A stretch of DNA of 64,000 nucleotides from Effrenium voratum (Eukaryota > Sar > Dinophyceae > Suessiales > Symbiodiniaceae). Made by a program: the position numbers and the translations under genes. The DNA lies in assembly GCA_963377175.1 (NCBI GenBank), contig CAUJNA010003499.1, forward strand, positions 489,321 to 553,320. The letters run 5' to 3'. Below, piece by piece: positions 39,351 to 49,550 of the stretch (the first letter of the stretch is position 1; every line of letters begins with the position of its first letter). A model generated the notes under the pieces. That model saw only the letters and a program-made list of their open reading frames with translations, did not search any database and was not told the origin of the DNA.

Positions 39351-40303
39351 GTCGAGTACGATCTCCTTGCCACCAGGCCCTTGAAGGACGGGGAGCTCAC
39401 CTGATAACCTTGCTCCATGCAGCGTTTACCAATTGAGATGAGCGATGGCGTGTTCTGCATGACGTGGGCATCAATCACCTCGTCAATGTCCTGCATATCA
39501 GCAGCGATGCTTCCGAGGGTCGACGCCGTACCGTTGGCGGTCTGCAGAGCGTGGGTACGTCCAGCTTTCTTCACCAGACTCCGCCCTCCAGCGCTAAGTT
39601 CGTTCAGTCCAACAAGATCGATGGGACAGCCTGTATCAGCAAGCCAACGGATCGATCTTTCGTGCCCAGGAGCGGAGGGAGTAGAGGACATGCGCGATGC
39701 TCTATACATCATGCGTCGTCGAATCGGTTTAGATTCGAGGTATTCGCCCTCCTGATCAATAGCGACCTGCTCCTGCATGGATAGTGCCCGGAGAATGGCC
39801 TTCTCACTTTGCCGCTCAATGGTGATCTTTGAAGCATTCTTGAATTCCCCGGAGTGAGTATAGGATGGATTTCGAGACTTCTGAGACACATGCGATATCT
39901 GCTTCATGAGAATGTTATCAGCAACGACGATATACTCAACCATGGCGGAGTCATTGATTTGAACTGTCCGGCTGCACTTGTCGTTGTAGACGTTCGGACG
40001 CATAACAGCATTCCAGGCGGCGTGCTTGACAGGGTCAGTATACGACCAAAAAGTAGTTTTCACGTCGCCGGTAAAACCGATAGGGCAGAACATCCTATTC
40101 CGCGAAGTGTCAGAAGTGATGGGAAGGTCCTGGATAACCCGTCCATCGAGGATGGAAACGGTCCGTCTCCACACCACATGCTGTAGGTCGGGGCCTCCAC
40201 CTGTGGGCCCCTGAAACATGCAAGCCCGGTGATCGGTTCTAGACCACTCCTGTGCATCAGTGGGAGGAGAGCGGCCAGGTGTTTTGTCGGAAAGTGCACC
40301 CAT
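39344..40303 (-). CDS. Outer copia: aspartic protease region
   Basis: The 319-residue frame contains WLADTGCPIDLVGLNEL, with the D-T-G of a retropepsin at about residue 220, followed by a Gly-rich segment and HALQTANG. The retropepsin cuts the polyprotein. Upstream residues are basic and Gag-like. It overlaps the integrase frame by a few bases, so protease and integrase are now in different frames. Confidence 0.8.
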   Translation of the reverse strand: MGALSDKTPGRSPPTDAQEWSRTDHRACMFQGPTGGGPDLQHVVWRRTVSILDGRVIQDLPITSDTSRNRMFCPIGFTGDVKTTFWSYTDPVKHAAWNAVMRPNVYNDKCSRTVQINDSAMVEYIVVADNILMKQISHVSQKSRNPSYTHSGEFKNASKITIERQSEKAILRALSMQEQVAIDQEGEYLESKPIRRRMMYRASRMSSTPSAPGHERSIRWLADTGCPIDLVGLNELSAGGRSLVKKAGRTHALQTANGTASTLGSIAADMQDIDEVIDAHVMQNTPSLISIGKRCMEQGYQVSSPSFKGLVARRSYSTC

Positions 40304-40429
40304 CAGGCCACCATGTCCGCACTTGGTCGCTGGGCACGCACTAGATATTCCCGGCGAGGCCTGTGGGTAACGGCCCGCCCCTCTCAGAAACCCTCGTCAA
40401 CCCCAGGGGCGGGGCTGTCAATCCGCCCA

Positions 40430-41032
40430 TCAGGAGACACCCCCCTGTTCAGTAGCAGGGGCAGCGGGCTTCCTGGGAAGCGGAGCTAGGTCAGGAGGGG
40501 GCTTCTCATGCTTGTATGTGCATTTCGGACGCGTGCATTTGCCAGCGTTTAGCCACTCTCTGCAGTACCCTGGGTATATGGGACCGTCGTCATCGCGGGG
40601 AGATTTCGGTTTCTCCTCATGGTGCGCAAAACGGCAGTCAGAACCGCGCCTACATTGCCCCTTCTGCCAATCATGACAAACTCCAGGGGTGGCAGGATGC
40701 TCATGGCGGCGATCTCTTCCTGGAGAAGGACGCTCCCTACTATTTCGCCTGGGGTCATCAGACCGCGTTTTTCCGCGATCACGGTCACCTGACCTCTCGT
40801 CCCCTGTCTTGCGAGTATCCCCAAAAGGCGAAGGACGGCGTACCCCAGGAGCGGCGGCATTCGGGTTGCGATCAGCATGTGGCGATCGGGAGTACATCCG
40901 ATCCTTTATCTCAGAGACATTGTGCCTCGTCTTCCACCTCGACACAGCGTTACGAGCCGCCCTCATGATCCAGTCGTAATTTTGTACGTCTGGATTACGA
41001 TCCCAGTGTTGTACGTCAGGCATCACAAGCAT
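40430..41032 (-). CDS. Outer copia: Gag C-terminus with two CCCH zinc fingers
   Basis: An Arg/Asp-rich stretch leads to two CCCH fingers, CHDWQKGQCRRGSDCRFAH and CREWLNAGKCTRPKCTYKH, which replace the CCHC knuckle as probable nucleic-acid binders of the nucleocapsid. The N-terminal part (DWIMRAARNAVSRWKT) is helical. A stop separates it from the protease frame, which is in the same phase. Confidence 0.75.
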   Translation of the reverse strand: MLVMPDVQHWDRNPDVQNYDWIMRAARNAVSRWKTRHNVSEIKDRMYSRSPHADRNPNAAAPGVRRPSPFGDTRKTGDERSGDRDRGKTRSDDPRRNSRERPSPGRDRRHEHPATPGVCHDWQKGQCRRGSDCRFAHHEEKPKSPRDDDGPIYPGYCREWLNAGKCTRPKCTYKHEKPPPDLAPLPRKPAAPATEQGGVS

Positions 41033-41267
41033 GGTGAATGTCGAACCTGCTCAAAGAAAACGTGCTGAAGAACGTGGTGGTCAATCGGTGCGGTGATTCC
41101 GCCCAGGAGTCCTTCCCATTTGTCAAGGAATTTCTCGAGCTGAGGTTCACCAGACCCGGCAGCTCTGCCGAGGGATAGGCGAAGAAGTTCATTCGTGCGG
41201 ACAGACTGACTCCCGACTTCATCAGGACGAAGGTATTCAATCAGACAGAATAGGATCTGGCGGCTTT

Positions 41268-41945
41268 TCAGCCTCGTTCCGCCTCTTCAGTCAGCCTACT
41301 GATCTTGGCAACTATAGGTTTCGATGTAGTGCATTTTCTCAGTGCAGCATTGAACCTATTGTCAAGGATCGGGTAGAGACACTCTTCATCAAGTTCCTCT
41401 ATTGTGCTGGCGTTCTCGACACTCATGACCCAAGACATGGCATATGGCAAGTCATAGCTGAATGCGTTGCTCACGATTTCTCTCGTGGAAATGATCCAGT
41501 CTCGTAACTCGTGCGGCGCAGGCTCTTTCTCGAGCTCTATGTTGGCGCACTTGTTCGCCTCAGATGGCAACGAAGTCAAGGGCGGCCGAGTGGCCTGCCC
41601 AAAAACATGGGGAGGTAGAACGCCGTCTCTGCCAATGGATATGGCACAAAGAGAGCAACTCCCAGACGATGGTGGGCAGCATGCGGAACACAAAGAAGTG
41701 CGGCATAATGAACAAGTTTGGAAGCATGGAGGTGTCCCGGGGACGCTGGACTTGACATTGATGTTGCATCGAGGGCAGACTCTTTCTTCAGCAGAAGATC
41801 GGCGAAGGTCGGGAGCCCCAACACCGCCGATGCCACCGACGCCATGCACACCCTTACCGAGTCCTGGTGGAAGAGAGAAACCAGCTGGCCCGCCAGAGTT
41901 ATCTTGTACCCCGTGATGAGGCTGTGGATTCTGCTCATTTGTCAC
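41268..41945 (-). CDS. Outer copia: Gag segment with Cys-rich zinc module
   Basis: A Gly/Pro-rich N-terminus is followed by a Cys-rich module (VCPRCNINVK, CFQTCSLCRTSLCSACC and CSLC) and a helical C-terminus (LRDWIISTREIVSNAFSYDL). It probably folds round zinc. The position between the coiled-coil and CCCH parts argues it is Gag, though no known Gag domain is recognised. Confidence 0.6.
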   Translation of the reverse strand: MTNEQNPQPHHGVQDNSGGPAGFSLPPGLGKGVHGVGGIGGVGAPDLRRSSAEERVCPRCNINVKSSVPGTPPCFQTCSLCRTSLCSACCPPSSGSCSLCAISIGRDGVLPPHVFGQATRPPLTSLPSEANKCANIELEKEPAPHELRDWIISTREIVSNAFSYDLPYAMSWVMSVENASTIEELDEECLYPILDNRFNAALRKCTTSKPIVAKISRLTEEAERG

Positions 41946-41952
41946 AGCAGTG

Positions 41953-42660
41953 TCAGGCCCGTACCTTCCACGAATGATTCCCTGAGACGTTCCATGTTCG
42001 ACCTGACCAGTGAAAATTCCCCCCGTAGGGGAACATCCGGGATACGTGCCGATGGTCCCCCTCGGAGCTGCTCGCCCGACTACGGGCGAGGCATCGGCCA
42101 GGCGGCTCCGGCGTGGGAACAGAAGCCGGAGTTCCGTTGTTGCGGTTCAGGACTCCGATGTCAGGAATGCAACCAGGTCCTCCAGGCCCCGCACTGGGAC
42201 CACGATGCTTGGTTTTCCCATCGGGGTCAGCTCTCAGGCAGCCGAGGCAAATAGGTCGAACATTTAACCCAAAACGGCGCACATCGTCGGGTGAAGCGAT
42301 GTGTTGATCGCAGTACCCATCCTTGCATATGAGACACGTCACAAGTCCGTGTCTCCCTCCTCTTCCTCTGCATGCGCGGCATCTAGGAAACTGATCGCTA
42401 CATTTGAAACATGAGTTACAATCATGATCAAAGCAGTCTTCGCAGACTGACTTGCCGCAGCTTCGGCATGGATAGCGAGGTTCCCGATGCTGTGGATGCC
42501 CAGGCTCCTCATGAGCGCATCTGGCCCGGTTATCAGGGGCAGCACCGGCAGCCCGAGCAACGGCTCTAGAGGGATCCCTTGGGGGCTGATGGTGACGGTG
42601 GAGGTGGTCCTGAAGGAGGAGGAGGTGGAGGAGGTCTCGCCGAGCTGACGATGCGAGCAT
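41953..42660 (-). CDS. Outer copia: Cys/His-rich zinc-binding Gag segment
   Basis: The middle of this frame is dense in Cys and His: PCRSCGKSVCEDCFDHDC, CFKCSDQFPRCRACRG, VTCLICKDGYCDQH and PICLGC. The spacing is reminiscent of B-box, FYVE or PHD-type cross-brace fingers, but I cannot name one. The N- and C-terminal parts look frame-shifted, so only about residues 60-150 are trusted. Confidence 0.6.
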   Translation of the reverse strand: MLASSARRDLLHLLLLQDHLHRHHQPPRDPSRAVARAAGAAPDNRARCAHEEPGHPQHREPRYPCRSCGKSVCEDCFDHDCNSCFKCSDQFPRCRACRGRGGRHGLVTCLICKDGYCDQHIASPDDVRRFGLNVRPICLGCLRADPDGKTKHRGPSAGPGGPGCIPDIGVLNRNNGTPASVPTPEPPGRCLARSRASSSEGDHRHVSRMFPYGGNFHWSGRTWNVSGNHSWKVRA

Positions 42661-42834
42661 CGAGAACCTTTAGGAGCTTTTCCCAGGGTTAAGGGATCCG
42701 TGTCACCAGATTTCTCCCAGGGCACCGTCCCGGCGACCGAAACAGCGCCGCACTTGAAGATGCGCAGGCAGCAGGAGGTTGTTCCCTCAATTCAGCGATC
42801 TGCATGTTGATGTCATTGACCCTCAACACAAGTT

Positions 42835-43263
42835 TCATAAACTGCTCTTGCATGTCCCGGGGCCTAGGCTTTTATCATGAAGGCCCTTGACACACCTAGC
42901 AATACGGGACAATTGAAGCTTGAACTCTTCCTGTTTCTGTGAGTTCTCGTTGAGGGCTCCGGACATCCTATCACTGAACTGCTTCAGGTCGGTCGCAGGA
43001 ACAAGGTGCTGGATGTACGTCTCGACGTTCCCACGGATGGTTCTTTCCCTTGAGATGGTTCCCTCAATGTCAATGACACTGCGAGAGTTCGCCTCAACTT
43101 CGTCCTTGATTCTTCGAACTTCAGCCTCAAGGGCCCCGATCTCGGAGAACCTAAGGAGCTGGACCTTGACGTTCTCAAGTGACTCGGCCTGCTCGCGAAG
43201 TTCAGCAGCAGATATGATGATCGAGTTGGACCTCTCATCATACATCTTGACGCGCTCATTCAT
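42835..43263 (-). CDS. Outer copia: coiled-coil Gag segment
   Basis: Heptad-like helical sequence (AAELREQAESLENVKVQLL, then GALEAEVRRIKDEVEANSR) spans most of its 142 residues. In copia Gags such coils drive assembly. It lies upstream of the Cys-rich parts in the same element. Confidence 0.6.
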   Translation of the reverse strand: MNERVKMYDERSNSIIISAAELREQAESLENVKVQLLRFSEIGALEAEVRRIKDEVEANSRSVIDIEGTISRERTIRGNVETYIQHLVPATDLKQFSDRMSGALNENSQKQEEFKLQLSRIARCVKGLHDKSLGPGTCKSSL

Positions 43264-44760
43264 CTCCTTCTCGCTTCGGGCGACCCACTCGTGGAAATCA
43301 CGGAACTTGGCCTCGTGTCTTGAGAGCGTTCCGGCGACGGCAGAGAAAGATGATTCAACCTTCTTCTCGAAGGTGTCAACACGGTTATTGATCTTTTTGA
43401 TTTCACCGACGCAAACGTTGATATCATCCCTGCATGAACGAATCTCAGTTCTGCACCCCTGGATTTCGGCCTTGCATCCCTTGACCTCGTTGTGAATCGC
43501 GAGAAGCAGTCGCTGAAGCTCAGATGCAACCGGATGGCCGTCACTTGTGGATGCAGACGGGGCAGGACGACTATCAGCGTCATAAGCTCCGCGCCTATCC
43601 TCATTCCTGTCAGGAGTGCAGCCCGGAGTTCCGATTTGAAAGAATGTAGGGATGAGGGAGTTGTCGACCGGTTGATTTGATGGAAGCCCTCCATTTCCAA
43701 GGGCAACGGTGCTAAGTCCAGGTCTCCGGCTCCTGGGCGTTCAGTCTCCTTCTCAGACATCGGAGCATTGGAGCTGAGCCCAGATCCCGCGGAGTGGATA
43801 GGAACGTCAACAGGGTCGTGATGAGCGGGGGGATTAAATCGCAATCGGAGGGCAGCTTCACGTCTTTCAAGTGACTCAGAGCTCCTCTTTGTGGCTCGCG
43901 AGTCAGTGCCGGTTTGTCCCGACATATTATCGGACGATGACGATCCGCGATGTTGAGCTTGATCTGGATCAGGTTGAGTGAGATCAAGCCGTTGAGCAAC
44001 GTCATCATTGAATGGCTTAGGGGAAAGTACTTTGGCAACGCGGCTCGTCGGGAGCGATGTCGTTCGTCTCTCTGGTGTGACCTCGGCCTCATCGATTACC
44101 TCGAGGATTCCAGGGATGGTTTCATCATCTTCATTTCCTCTCCTGGGTGGCTGACGGAAGGGGATGTCGAGAAGGTCGAAGGGAGTAGACCCAATACCGG
44201 GTGTATCCTGCTCGGATCCATCGCTGGTACGGTGGCTGGACTGCTCCTCGAGGTCGATGATGTCGGGGGCGGACTCTTTCCGAGTCCGATGCCGATTGAA
44301 GGCCGCGAAGAGACCGGCATGGCTTCTCGACCCGATCGATGAGTACCTGATGCTTGACTTCGCGGATTTGAGCCCGCGTTGTAGCGGTTCGCGTCCCGAT
44401 CTTGAGTACCTGAGGAGAGCGGTGGATTTGGACCAGCGTTGTAGCGGTCCGCATCCCGGTCGCGGGTACCTGACAAGTGAGATGATACTGCATCAGGGAT
44501 GAAGTCCATATCCGCCGGACTGAGGTGATCGTGAACGATGTCAACATCAGATGAACCTGAGACAGGAGGAAGGCCAGCTATTTGCGGCCAATCCTCAATC
44601 GCCCGTTCGCCCGCCTCGGGTTGGGCCGAACCTGCAACTTGAGCAGGGGAGAAATCTTCAATGGGGTCATTTTCTCCATCAGGAGGAAAACCCTGAATAG
44701 GCTCATGCGTAGGCAGGGCGTCGAAAGATCTATTAATTCGGGAAGGTTGAGATTTTTTCT
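43260..44760 (-). CDS. Outer copia: disordered Gag N-terminal region
   Basis: Two overlapping frames (43925-43260 and about 44760-44096) encode acidic, Pro/Ser-rich sequence. The first part carries two copies of a repeat ending RDRDA(D/N)RYNAG(P/S)NP about 24 residues apart. The upstream end meets the tail of LINE A at about 44760, so the true start is missing or lies beyond LINE A. Confidence 0.5.
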
Positions 44761-44761
44761 T

Positions 44762-44790
44762 TTTTGTTTGCGCGCGCCTTTTTCCAAGCA
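44762..44790 (-). terminator. 3' tail of LINE A
   Basis: On the minus strand the LINE A 3' end reads GGAAAAAGGCGCG, then an A-rich tail. LINE B ends with the same GGAAAAAGGCGCG motif and an A tail at 52201-52245, which supports this as the family's 3' terminus. Confidence 0.75.
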
Positions 44791-44850
44791 TCGCAAATGA
44801 AACGCCGGCTGGAACAGACCAGCACCCGCGCCGAGTGCGAGGCAAGCAGC

Positions 44851-46540
44851 TCAGCCGCGCAAGGGCAGGCGGCTCGCGCCCGCATCCGCGGCGAGCCTGA
44901 GCACGTGCTCCAGCGGCGGCTCGGGCAGGCCGGGGCCCTGAGGCGCTGCCGGCCATGCGCGGCCCAAGGCCGTGGACCCAACGGCCTGCTGCACCGCAAC
45001 GGAAAGCTGCGCCCACCAGCGCCGCTGCCACCCTTGGGCTGCTGGCCGGCGCGCAGCAGGGGGGGCCCGCAAGCTGCGACAGCGCGCAAGGTCCCGCACG
45101 AGCCCCAAGGCCTCGTCATTCCAGCGCCCGCCTACCTCCGAGCCAAGCACCAGGAGCCGCTGCGGCCCCTGAGCGAGCAACTCAGGGTACGTCGCCCGTT
45201 TCCGGCGCTCAGCCACCCGCAAGGCCGCTCCGTCCTCCTCCGACGCCCGGGGCTGAGGGGCTCCCGAGCGCGTCAGCGGCGACACAAGCGTGGCGTCGCA
45301 GCAGAGTGCCTCCCCCCGCGGGGAAACACCGTAGATGACCAGGTCCAAGCGGCGTCTGTCCCGCGCGTCGACTCCAACGGCCGTGGTGTGGGCGAGCCAC
45401 TGCTGCGGCACCACCTGACCTTCTGGGCCCACAGCTTCGCGCGCGACCCGCACCCAGGCCCGCTCGACAACCTTCGCGCGCCGAGCGAGCAGACCAGTCC
45501 GCGGGCAAGCAAGGGCATGATCCCCGAAAGCGTCAGCGACGCCTCCGCAGCCGGGCCCCTCACCCCCGCATCGGTTGGGAGCGATGGGCAGCGGGAGCCG
45601 CATCCTGCGCCGCAGCGCAACCTGCATGGAACCTGGCGACAATGCGGTAGACACATCAGCCGGGATGGCTGTCAGCCAGGCACCAGCCTGAGCCCCCGCT
45701 TGGGACCGGAGCAACGCCCTCAGAGACGAAGGCAAGAGCACGCGGTCGCGGAAGTGGGAGTGGCGTATTCGCGACGCGTGAAACTGCCAGCCGTGCGGCC
45801 AGTCCCCAAGGCCTACAGCCTGGTCGTTGTGCTGGGGGCGCGCGCCCTCCAGCAAGTCCTGACAGTAGTCCAACCTTCTGCTTGCAACTGTGCTCGGCCG
45901 CCTCCGCCTCCCGCAAGCTAGGCGGACCGGGCCCGTGCGCTGGGGAGCTGAGCTCGGCGACCCGCGCTTCCGCGAAGCCGGCCCGGCGCGTCTGTATGAC
46001 GGTGAGCGCGTCTGCCCACCCCGCCCAATAGGCCGCTGGAGAAACGCGCGAAGCGGAGCACAGCCCCAGGCCGCCCATGGCAGCCGGGAGGCCCGCGACA
46101 TCCCGCGCATACGCGAGACCATCGGGCGGCGAGCCACCCAAGCACCGGAGCAGCGTGTCCCACAAGGCTTCGTCGTGCGCCGCGGCATAAGGTGCGGCCT
46201 GGGTGGGCGGTACAGTGCGGAGGGTGTGATTGGCTCGGGGAGCCGCGCACATGGCCAACAACAACCACGCGCATTGCAGATCCGGGACGCGGGGCAGCAT
46301 GTCAAGGAACACGCGCTCCGTCGCTACGCGGTTCTGGGACCACGTGTGTACGAAGTCTGAGTGGCCGATGGGCGTGCCCAGAACGACAAGGCCACGCTCG
46401 TGGGTCGCTTTGTCCGAGCACCAGACGCCATCTCCAAGCGCCGCTATGTTGCCGGGCGCGGGTTCTCCTGTAAAGTTGAACGCCCGCGTCTTGCCCAGAT
46501 TGGCGGCGATGCTCCCGGCGCCGTGGTGACAACGTAAACA
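44851..46540 (-). pseudogene. LINE A: RT thumb, zinc finger and RLE endonuclease, frameshifted
   Basis: After the RT active site the sequence continues in changed frames: a connection region (VFLDMLPRVPDLQCAWLLL, GGLGLCSASRVSP), a finger with DAFGDHALAC, and the RLE nuclease with RRLDLVIYG, CCDATLVSPL, RKRATYPEL and GSEVGGRWNDEA. The order and spacing match the intact copy in LINE B. The protein would nick target DNA before reverse transcription. Frame changes near 46510 and 45680 make this copy non-functional. Confidence 0.8.
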
Positions 46541-46556
46541 TCATCAAGGAAGGCGG

Positions 46557-49523
46557 CTAGCTCTTCATGCGGTTGGAGCGTAGCCGCAGCCCCAACCAGC
46601 GCATCGTGCTGTCCCAGCGCGAACAAGGCTGGCACAAGCGGATCCCCTTGTTCACACCCCTCGCCCTGGCGCACTTCCCGGAGGCGCCCCGCATCGTCCC
46701 ACCAGCAGTACGTGGACGGCTGCCCGTAGAAGAGCCGGACAAAGGGGACGAGCGCTGGCGCGACCTCCCGCAGTTTTGTCGAAAAGCCCTGCGAGAGATA
46801 CAGTCGTACGCACTCCGCCCGTCCAACGAGACTATCGTGGTGTCCGGCCGCAGCTCCAACTCAGTGCGAAGCAGGGCTGCCAGCGCGTCCGTGCCAGCGC
46901 GCGCCTGCAACGCGTACTGGAATGGCTGCGTGGCAGCGTCGAACACGTTAGCCCACTGCCTGGCAAGGACGCGCGAGACCAGCCCAATGCCGCGGACGCC
47001 CCCATTGGGTTTGCTGAGGGCCGTGAGGCGGGCCAAAGCAAGGGCCGCGACGACTTCGGACGGCACTTCCGCTCTGGCCAAGCAGGTGCCCGCGCACGCG
47101 AGCAGTTCCAAACCCTCTGCGTCCTGCAGCAGCACTTGCAGATGCTCCGCGCGCATGCCTGACAGGCCAGGCGCGCTGCCTCGCTTGCTGGTGCGCAAGG
47201 CCGCAGCTAGGGCATCAGGAGTGATGCGTGGCAAAGCGTCGGGGGTGAACGCCATCACGTCGCTGGGCATGTGGTCTCGTGGCTCAGGGGGCCGACGCTC
47301 GGGGTCGGTGAGCGCCTCCCAAGTCGCCTCAGTGCCGGGCGCAAGCTCCGCAGCAGTGAGGAGCTGGCGCGCGCGCGAGACTTCCCCCTTGCGGACGCGG
47401 GCGCAGGCTGCCTGCATGCGGCGTTCGTCATCTGCTTCACCACCCGCCACAGCGCGCGAGTTCGCTGCGCTTCCACGTGCTGCCCGCAACAAGGCGAGCC
47501 AGTCGCCTCGTTGGAAAGCGACCACTCTATCCAAGAGCGCCTGCCTCCCCTCTGGCCCTTTTTGCCCAACGCGCGCAAGCAGCATGCGCGGGGCCAGTAC
47601 AAAAAGCTTCCAAGCCCGTGCGCAGGCGGCGGGGTCGCCGGCCCTCGGCGCGTCATGGGCGGCACGGACTTGGCGCAAGGCCTGCACCAGCGCGGCACGC
47701 AGCGCCGAGCGCAGAAAACCCGGCACATCCTGCAGAGTGGCGACCGGATGACGGAACTCCGTCGCGACATCGACATCATCGAGCGCGCGCCACGCGGCAG
47801 CGGACGGCACGCGGCGCACTGGGTTGGCGCTGGGCGGCGAGGCGGGGGAACCCTCAGTGACAGAGGCCGTGTCTCTCTGTACTCCCGGGGCCTCCGCTCG
47901 GGGGCTGGCTCGCGCCCCACGCCGTCTACGCCGGCCGGCTCGTTGAGCGGGCGCAGTTCGGGCACCTTCCTCCCACATCCGCCGGACTTCTGACGCGAGA
48001 GTATGGGCCGCATTGAGGGCTTGGTGACCCCCATAAGCCTCCATCAGCACTGCCTGCACGACTGCGGGTACATACCCCTCCGCATCGCAGCTGAAAAAGA
48101 GCGCTGCCGCAAATGGCACGCTCACGGGCGGCAACCGGCCCAGCGCACGCGCGCGAGCGAGGGCCGGAGCGAGCTCAGGCTCAGTGGCCTCTCCCGCCGC
48201 GACCTCGGCCTCAGCTGCTTGGTGCGCCATTCGTGCCAAAAGCTGCGGGTCCACGGGCGGCCCGTCACGCAGGGTCGCAACGATAGCGGCCCAGGTTGCG
48301 CCGGTGCCGGGGGCGGATCGCCACGCCGCGTCTGCCTCGGGGGCAAGATTGCCCGCAGCCGCGTGCAGCAAGGGAACGTAAAGCCATGACAGCCTCACCC
48401 CAGGCGCTGCAGTAGGAGGGCCCACTCCGTGCCAGTGCGCCGGCGCCGCCGTGGGAGTGAATCCCGGCGTAGCGACGTCCGGCGCAGTTGGAGCGACTTC
48501 GCCCGGCGCCCGTGGCGACGCAAAAGGCGTCGTAGCACTGAGCGTGTCGGTCAGCGTGTCTGCCTCGGATGCGCCTGGCGAAGGCGGAGGCTTCAGCTCT
48601 CGCACCACGGGGATCTCCGACGTGAGCCCCATCTGCGCCAGCGCGTGCAGGGCACGCTGCCGTGGGGCATCCTGGTTGGGCCCTGGGTGCAAAGCCTCCC
48701 CGACTCGGAAAGCCGCCCACGGGTTGGTTCGACGGCGCTTGCGTGCTCCCAGCAACACACCCCGACCCTCCCGCAGCCGCGCGCACCCTTTTTGCTTGCT
48801 GTACCTGCTGCATAGTTGAAAGGTGGCAGTTGGGATCCGCCAGCGTGACAACTGCTTGAAAAAACACGTGCTGGCCACTGCCGAACCGAGAGACTGGACA
48901 AACTCAAGGCACTGGGCAACGAGAAAAACCGGGCGTGCTGAACCTCTAGCACTTTCACTGTGTGGAAACCACTCAGCGCTGGCGGAGGGCGGCCTCCACC
49001 GCTGCAGCTGTGGCCTGCGCAACTGCGCCCGCAAGCCGCTGGTCTCGCTGCTGACAGCCTTGGTCGCCACCTCCTTTGCCCTTGCCGGGGCCTCTGCGGT
49101 CCCTGCGGCCTCGTGGCCTCCCAGGAGGACCCGCGCCCCGCTTGCTGCCCTGCCCTTGTCGCCCCCATTGCCTCCGCCCCTGCCGCTACCCGCGCGCCGG
49201 CCATCTCCCCGCTGCGAAGCGGGCTCGCCCGGCGGAGGGCTGATCGGGCTCCGGGAGCGAGAGCGCCCACGGCTCCGGCGAAGGGGGGTTCTGGAAGCCT
49301 CTCTGGGCTCGTCTTCGTCCTCGGAACCACCACAGGCCGGCGGGCCGTCTGCCAGCGCCACAAGAACAGCCGCCGCGCCTTCCAGGAGGTGTGCTGCAGC
49401 CTCCTCGGTCCAGCCCGGCAAAGCCTGACTGTGCACCAGGCTCTGGATGCGCCGCACGGCAATGCACGGCTCGCATGCCCCTTCCTCAGCCACCCGGTAG
49501 CGGCAGTCGCGGCACCTAGCCAT
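46557..49523 (-). CDS. LINE A: N-terminal region and RT fingers/palm (988 codons, then frameshift)
   Basis: The frame opens with a four-Cys finger (CRDCRYRVAEEGACEPC), Arg/Ser-rich sequence, the motif GEALHPGPNQ, a conserved block (SWLYVPLLHAAAG, near 48390), then RT: SKRGSAPGLSGMRAEHL, ALSKPNGGVRGI and VSLDGRSAYDCISR. Just after that, near 46780, one base is off; QGDPLVPAL and the catalytic FLDDVYV follow in another frame (46674-46530). The RT copies RNA into DNA at the nicked target. Confidence 0.85.
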   Translation of the reverse strand: MARCRDCRYRVAEEGACEPCIAVRRIQSLVHSQALPGWTEEAAAHLLEGAAAVLVALADGPPACGGSEDEDEPREASRTPLRRSRGRSRSRSPISPPPGEPASQRGDGRRAGSGRGGGNGGDKGRAASGARVLLGGHEAAGTAEAPARAKEVATKAVSSETSGLRAQLRRPQLQRWRPPSASAEWFPHSESARGSARPVFLVAQCLEFVQSLGSAVASTCFFKQLSRWRIPTATFQLCSRYSKQKGCARLREGRGVLLGARKRRRTNPWAAFRVGEALHPGPNQDAPRQRALHALAQMGLTSEIPVVRELKPPPSPGASEADTLTDTLSATTPFASPRAPGEVAPTAPDVATPGFTPTAAPAHWHGVGPPTAAPGVRLSWLYVPLLHAAAGNLAPEADAAWRSAPGTGATWAAIVATLRDGPPVDPQLLARMAHQAAEAEVAAGEATEPELAPALARARALGRLPPVSVPFAAALFFSCDAEGYVPAVVQAVLMEAYGGHQALNAAHTLASEVRRMWEEGARTAPAQRAGRRRRRGARASPRAEAPGVQRDTASVTEGSPASPPSANPVRRVPSAAAWRALDDVDVATEFRHPVATLQDVPGFLRSALRAALVQALRQVRAAHDAPRAGDPAACARAWKLFVLAPRMLLARVGQKGPEGRQALLDRVVAFQRGDWLALLRAARGSAANSRAVAGGEADDERRMQAACARVRKGEVSRARQLLTAAELAPGTEATWEALTDPERRPPEPRDHMPSDVMAFTPDALPRITPDALAAALRTSKRGSAPGLSGMRAEHLQVLLQDAEGLELLACAGTCLARAEVPSEVVAALALARLTALSKPNGGVRGIGLVSRVLARQWANVFDAATQPFQYALQARAGTDALAALLRTELELRPDTTIVSLDGRSAYDCISRRAFRQNCGRSRQRSSPLSGSSTGSRPRTAGGTMRGASGKCARARGVNKGIRLCQPCSRWDSTMRWLGLRLRSNRMKS

Positions 49524-49550
49524 GGCCTCTCAAAGAAAAAGGTGTGAGAC

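Larger units (their letters stand above)
20538..44760 (-). mobile_element. Outer copia-type LTR retrotransposon, old, interrupted by the inner element
   Basis: Reading from high to low coordinates the order is Gag-like frames, CCCH zinc fingers, aspartic protease, integrase, methyltransferase-like domain, dUTPase, RT, RNase H and a C-terminal extension; the protease-integrase-RT-RNase H order is that of Ty1/copia elements. The RT is split at 35019/26021 by the inner element. Many frame changes show it is not active as it stands. LTRs were not found; the left limit depends on whether the 20538-23529 tract belongs to it, and the right limit on whether LINE A (44770-50290) is inserted in its Gag. 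Confidence 0.85.

Noticed and set aside
44764..45921. 385-codon plus-strand frame opposite LINE A
   Set aside because: It is the complement of the RLE/finger region and resembles no protein.
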